A DNA stretch of 64,000 nucleotides from Acanthaster planci (Eukaryota; Echinodermata; Asteroidea; Valvatida; Acanthasteridae), in NCBI RefSeq assembly GCF_001949145.1, contig NW_019091570.1:1-64000 (forward strand); not shown here. The letters are read 5' to 3'. More model-generated notes on the stretch are below. The model made no database searches. It was given only the letters and a program-made list of their open reading frames with translations, and was not told the DNA's origin. How positions within the stretch are numbered: the first letter of the stretch is position 1.

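Larger units (their letters stand above)
57528..63606. mobile_element. Large TIR element (~6.1 kb), TA-flanked, Tc1-like ends
   Basis: The left end TA-CAGTTACGGCCAGAGTAAAG, then GTTTACACGATACACGAT, and the right end (reverse complement) TA-CAGTTAGGGCCAAAGTAAAG, then GTTCACACGATGACACGAT, form long TIRs. TA lies outside both ends. 57,632-58,960 and 62,950-63,606 are shared with 2793-4837; the ~4-kb middle is not. No transposase is recognised; ORFs at 61,283-61,513 and 61,927-62,157 are motifless. It may be a large non-autonomous element or carry later insertions. Confidence 0.65.

Noticed and set aside
1-64000. tRNA, rRNA or snRNA genes; operon-like or prokaryotic defence systems
   Set aside because: No cloverleaf with A/B boxes, no rRNA core sequences and no clustered intact ORFs; the window is intronic metazoan DNA.

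Overview
This is a eukaryotic, metazoan window. Coding DNA is confined to short exons with GT/AG boundaries, separated by long introns packed with decayed transposons. The elements present (DIRS-like tyrosine-recombinase retrotransposons, a CR1/L2-type LINE, TTAA-flanked piggyBac-type MITEs), the many ACATGTA/TACCGGTA words and the low GC suggest a marine invertebrate, probably a deuterostome such as an echinoderm, hemichordate or lancelet. That placement is inference; no species is identifiable from the bases alone.

One host gene runs along the + strand through almost the whole window. Seven exons (5636-5813, 10199-10339, 13883-13955, 24976-25216, about 25851-26238, 27307-28187, 53786-53882) and one probable exon cut by the window end (63981-64000) encode the N-terminal and central part of a TUT4/TUT7-type (ZCCHC11/ZCCHC6) terminal uridylyltransferase. 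They cover the lead-in to the first nucleotidyltransferase domain, that domain with its metal-binding pair reduced to D-x-N (as in the non-catalytic first domain of vertebrate TUT4/7), its PAP-associated domain, an acidic linker, a CCHC zinc knuckle split across an intron, and the start of the second (catalytic) module. Splice phases agree at every junction whose ends are clear. The N-terminus, catalytic domain and C-terminus lie outside the window. No other host gene, tRNA or rRNA was seen.

Layout: 1-5.6 kb, TTAA elements and an internally deleted copy of a large TIR element; 5.8-10.2 kb, composite satellite-like repeats rich in TGACGTCA palindromes and a ~110-bp minisatellite; 12.5-13.6 kb, two abutting TTAA elements; 14.8 kb, a hammerhead-ribozyme-like motif; 15.1-17.2 kb, DIRS leader plus probable ORF1; 20.3-24.2 kb, a RecQ fragment, a rearranged minus-strand DIRS copy and a foldback element; 28.2-30 kb, two abutting TIR elements; 31-37 kb, hAT-like pieces and a long minus-strand DIRS copy; 38.3-40.7 kb, a hairpin, a DIRS 3' end, a pogo-type helix-turn-helix fragment and a MITE; 40.7-46 kb, a broken CR1/L2-type LINE; 47.4-53 kb, a second composite satellite block with a 587-base assembly gap; 53.9-57.4 kb, the best preserved DIRS copy (RT, RNase H and tyrosine recombinase); 57.5-63.9 kb, a ~6-kb TIR element and a DIRS-derived foldback.

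The most interesting material is in the repeats: a ~300-bp foldback family that appears to derive from DIRS termini and keeps a YY1-like ACATGGCGG core; three places where TTAA elements abut on one shared TTAA; a chimeric ORF joining a pogo-type DNA-binding segment to a DIRS recombinase; a hammerhead-like motif; and several near-perfect hairpins.
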